The notes under the pieces are model-generated. The model searched no databases. It was not told the origin of the DNA and saw only the letters and a program-made list of their open reading frames with translations. Below, in pieces: positions 4,652 to 6,690 of a stretch of 6,690 nucleotides of DNA. Position 1 is the first letter of the stretch. Every line of letters starts with the position of its first letter. Origin of the DNA: Anaerolinea sp. (GTDB taxonomy: Bacteria > Chloroflexota > Anaerolineae > Anaerolineales > Anaerolineaceae); the NCBI GenBank assembly GCA_013824385.1, contig PNNU01000196.1, forward strand, positions 1 through 6,690. The letters are read 5' to 3'. The position numbers were made by a program, and so were the translations under genes.

Positions 4652-5821
4652 CTACGGTAACACTGTGCAATTCTGGGCATGGTCGCATTCGCCGAAATAT
4701 TCGACGCTTTCGATGTATCCCATGCACTCGAATTCTCCCCAGTCGTCGCACAGGTTGTTGCCAATCTCCACATTGGAGTAGGTGTTATCGCCCTGCGGCT
4801 CCACAAAGATGGTGCCGCGGTCCGAGGTTTCGAAAGCCACAAAAGCGTGACCAGTCTCTTGATTCACAAACTGCACAGTGATGATTTTAGCGCTGATGTT
4901 GGCATAGCGCGCGTTGGCGACCAAATCAATGGCGTAATCCATGCAGTTGTAGTCTTCGAGGTCGTATTCACGCCAGTTGGTATGATCATCCGCGAGAAAT
5001 TGGGTCAGCTGCTTCCATGTGATGGATTGGTATTCGGGGGTCGGCGTCAAATCCGGGCTGGCAGGAGTGAAGGGGTTGGCAGGGTCATACACATAGACCT
5101 TCAGATTATCAAAAGCCACTTCTACTTCGCTTGACTCAGAAGGTTGCGCACCCATACCGTAGTATCCCTGTTTGAGAGAAGAATCCTGAAAGCTGAATTC
5201 ATAATGGTCATTGAAAAAGATCTGATTAGTGTCGCCGTTTGCCGTAACGGTTACAAGATTGGTTTTACCGGTAATGTTCAACCAGGGTGAAAGGGTGGGA
5301 AGTTTGAGCATGCCGTATACACCCTGAAGAAAACGATGGATGGTGTAAGTGCCGTCATCCATGATGGTTAAAGCGTAAAAATTTTCTTCGTCTTCGTAAC
5401 GCCACAAGACCATTCCGCCTGTGGTTTCGTCGTCGCCAATCACGTGGCGCAGGTCCACGTTAAGGACGAAATCATCGAGGGGTTCAGCAGAAAGCATGAA
5501 GAAGTTGTAATCGTTTCGACTGGCTTGAACGAAGTACTCACCTTTGGAATAGTAGAGCCTGCTTTGGATGTCATCCTCTCCTTCCCAGCCGCTGTTGGGA
5601 TCTGAAAAATCATCCTCATAAAGGGTGGCATTATTAACCGGGTCGAGAGTGGCGGTGGGGGTGGGGATGGATGTGGCTGCAGGTTCAGAAGTGGAAACAG
5701 CAGTTGGTGTCGCGGTTGTCATTAAAACAGTAACGGATTCCAACGTGGATCTGGCCAGATCAAGCGGTGCACAAGCCAGGGTGAACAGTAAAATGACAAG
5801 GATGACTGCGATTCGTTTCAT
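4652..5821 (-). CDS. Lipoprotein: jelly-roll domain plus Cys/His transglutaminase-like domain
   Basis: The protein has 389 residues. An N-terminal signal with a lipobox-like LLFTLAC (Cys17) predicts export and lipid anchoring; Thr at -3 is not the usual residue. A Thr/Ser/Pro linker (about 35-62) follows. Residues 68-245 (YEDDFSDPNSGW ... VAFDNLKVY) have the pattern of a concanavalin-like sugar- or surface-binding jelly roll. The C-terminal part (about 264-350) has a cysteine at a helix start (YNCMDYAIDL, C293), a histidine (TGHAFVAFET, H325) and an acidic or Gln region (FVEPQGD, 340-345). This is the order of transglutaminase- or papain-like enzymes, so a peptidase or transamidase role is plausible but unproven. 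Four Cys (358, 366, 379, 385) crowd the end. The start ATG at 5821 has GGGAGG just upstream; an ATG at 5863 would lie in the promoter. A 3' fragment of a paralogue lies at 2872-2922. Confidence 0.85.
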   Translation of the reverse strand: MKRIAVILVILLFTLACAPLDLARSTLESVTVLMTTATPTAVSTSEPAATSIPTPTATLDPVNNATLYEDDFSDPNSGWEGEDDIQSRLYYSKGEYFVQASRNDYNFFMLSAEPLDDFVLNVDLRHVIGDDETTGGMVLWRYEDEENFYALTIMDDGTYTIHRFLQGVYGMLKLPTLSPWLNITGKTNLVTVTANGDTNQIFFNDHYEFSFQDSSLKQGYYGMGAQPSESSEVEVAFDNLKVYVYDPANPFTPASPDLTPTPEYQSITWKQLTQFLADDHTNWREYDLEDYNCMDYAIDLVANARYANISAKIITVQFVNQETGHAFVAFETSDRGTIFVEPQGDNTYSNVEIGNNLCDDWGEFECMGYIESVEYFGECDHAQNCTVLP

Positions 5822-5824
5822 ATT

Positions 5825-5830
5825 CCTCCC
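5825..5830 (-). promoter_or_regulatory. Ribosome binding site deciding the lipoprotein start
   Basis: The minus strand reads GGGAGG, three bases before the ATG at 5821-5819. The spacing is short but the match is strong. The residues after it form the signal sequence MKRIAVILVILL, whereas the longer frame would put 14 residues before the signal. Confidence 0.75.
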
Positions 5831-5843
5831 AAACACTCCATTC

Positions 5844-5871
5844 ATTTTAGCGATTTGAGCCATCCTGTCAA
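5844..5871 (-). promoter_or_regulatory. Promoter of the lipoprotein gene
   Basis: The minus strand reads TTGACA (5871-5866), a 16-nt spacer, then TAAAAT (5849-5844). The predicted start near 5837 leaves a leader of about 16 nt. It shows that the lipoprotein is transcribed on its own and not only from the glycosyltransferase gene 83 bp upstream. Confidence 0.8.
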
Positions 5872-5903
5872 GAAGTATTTTGGGGTTTATTTAAGTAATC
5901 AAG

Positions 5904-6690
5904 TTATTTGCTGCAATTATTATCGACAAGAATTGTTCCATTCGCACTTGAATAGACTGTGTCGAGTTGGTTTTGCAGAGAAGCAATATCCGCGAGGGTC
6001 ACAGAGTCAGCCAGTTTTTCAAATTGCTGAACCTTATCCGGATGAAACATCACCAGTACAGCGCACTCCTTATGAATCATGTCATCCAATGAGGTTTGAC
6101 CGTCAATGGATAAGCTGGACCCTGCGGCATCCGCATGGGTAGTGAGGGGATACGCGCTGCGGTTGAGATAAAACAACACGATATCCGGTGCGTTGGTGAT
6201 CAGTGCACGCCCCTGCGGCAGGGTGACTTCCGTGGTGAGGATCGGATTTTCCTTCCAAACCGGGGATGTATATCCGTTGGGGTAATTGCCTACCACAACG
6301 GGATAGGCTTTAAAGGAGGGGGTGTTAAAGGCCACAAAGAACAGGGCAATGATCACACCTAAAATAGGAAAAGTGATTCTGGGATGGATTCTACGCGTGA
6401 GGACCAGCGCGCAGCTCAGCAGCCAGCCATAAATGATGGCGATGAGGGGAGAAAGCATGCGGTCATCGATCGAAATAGTCTCAGTAGAAACAGAATAAAT
6501 AATCAGCAGCACGGCCACATAGAGTACGACCACAAAAGCCAGTCCAATTGAAAGGATTTCAATGCTTCCGCGTTCAGCGACTTTTGATTGTTTGATGGAA
6601 AGGTAAAGCCCAACCAGAATTATGATTGCAAAAATGATTAACAGAATGGGCCGAAAAACCTCAGCCCGTACACCGGGGATCATGTTGGTG
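5904..6690 (-). CDS. C-terminal part of a GT-C (family 39-like) membrane glycosyltransferase, partial
   Basis: The frame is open to the right edge; the first ATG inside it (6683) has no ribosome binding site in view and falls mid-protein for this family, so the true start is outside the window. About 260 residues are seen. Four transmembrane helices lie at about residues 10-28, 42-65, 74-96 and 102-119, counting from the ATG at 6683. Next is an extracytoplasmic domain (NYPNGYTSPVWKENPILTTE ... RALITNAPDIVLFYLNRSAYPL). The DDRMLSPL motif before the third helix and the 'GY.S..W..nP ... NAPD..' tail are typical of dolichol- or lipid-phosphosugar-dependent transferases of the PMT/ArnT kind in Chloroflexota. 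The catalytic N-terminal loop is not in the window, so the donor and acceptor cannot be inferred. No terminator is evident after the stop. Confidence 0.75.
   Translation of the reverse strand, partial: TNMIPGVRAEVFRPILLIIFAIIILVGLYLSIKQSKVAERGSIEILSIGLAFVVVLYVAVLLIIYSVSTETISIDDRMLSPLIAIIYGWLLSCALVLTRRIHPRITFPILGVIIALFFVAFNTPSFKAYPVVVGNYPNGYTSPVWKENPILTTEVTLPQGRALITNAPDIVLFYLNRSAYPLTTHADAAGSSLSIDGQTSLDDMIHKECAVLVMFHPDKVQQFEKLADSVTLADIASLQNQLDTVYSSANGTILVDNNCSK

Noticed and set aside
4316..4842. Short frames on both strands around 4316-4842
   Set aside because: They overlap hairpins, the heptamer array or the antisense of the lipoprotein gene, and show no ribosome binding sites or domain patterns.
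5822..5863. Upstream ATG for the lipoprotein (14 extra residues)
   Set aside because: The added codons coincide with the -10 element and spacer of the promoter. The inner ATG has a strong ribosome binding site and starts a proper signal sequence.

Overview
The window looks like a boundary between an AT-rich accessory segment (about 1-2460) and a more GC-rich, probably core, bacterial segment (about 2760-6690). Several features suggest a Chloroflexota (Anaerolineae-like) genome. These are secreted or lipid-anchored proteins with Thr/Pro 'TATPT' linkers, a jelly-roll domain lipoprotein, a GT-C glycosyltransferase C-terminus, and short heptamer arrays between genes. This placement is an inference from protein style, not a search result. 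All protein genes lie on the minus strand; the only plus-strand gene seen is a tRNA.

Left segment. It holds a gene of unknown function cut by the window edge (1-294), a membrane-anchored protein with an OB-fold-like C-terminus (593-1246), and a complete XerC/D-type tyrosine recombinase (1404-2339). Immediately upstream of the recombinase, and divergent from it, is a tRNA gene with a CAT anticodon (2463-2537) and a near-consensus promoter. The tRNA 3' end is followed by two 75-bp tandem units that differ at one base. Each unit begins with a copy of the tRNA 3' end. A third copy of the 15-bp tRNA end (2690-2704) lies just before an intrinsic terminator (2719-2751). The layout of recombinase, divergent strong promoter, tRNA-derived attachment site, array of att-headed units and terminator recalls an integron, but it is built on a tRNA gene. 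This is the most interesting part of the window.

Right segment. Reading down the minus strand from the right edge, there is the C-terminal part of a multi-pass GT-C glycosyltransferase, and then a lipoprotein (4652-5821) with a concanavalin-like domain and a Cys/His transglutaminase- or papain-like domain. A gene-free stretch of about 800 bp follows, with palindromes, a plus-strand consensus promoter, structured segments and a 7-bp tandem array. Last is a secreted S1-family serine protease (2977-3837) with its own promoter and a strong terminator. Just past that terminator lies a short remnant of the 3' end of a second copy of the lipoprotein gene, which shows local duplication and loss at this border.

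The lipoprotein and the protease each have their own promoter and ribosome binding site, so the right-hand genes appear to be separate transcription units and not one operon. They share an envelope or extracellular location. No direct functional link between them can be shown from sequence.
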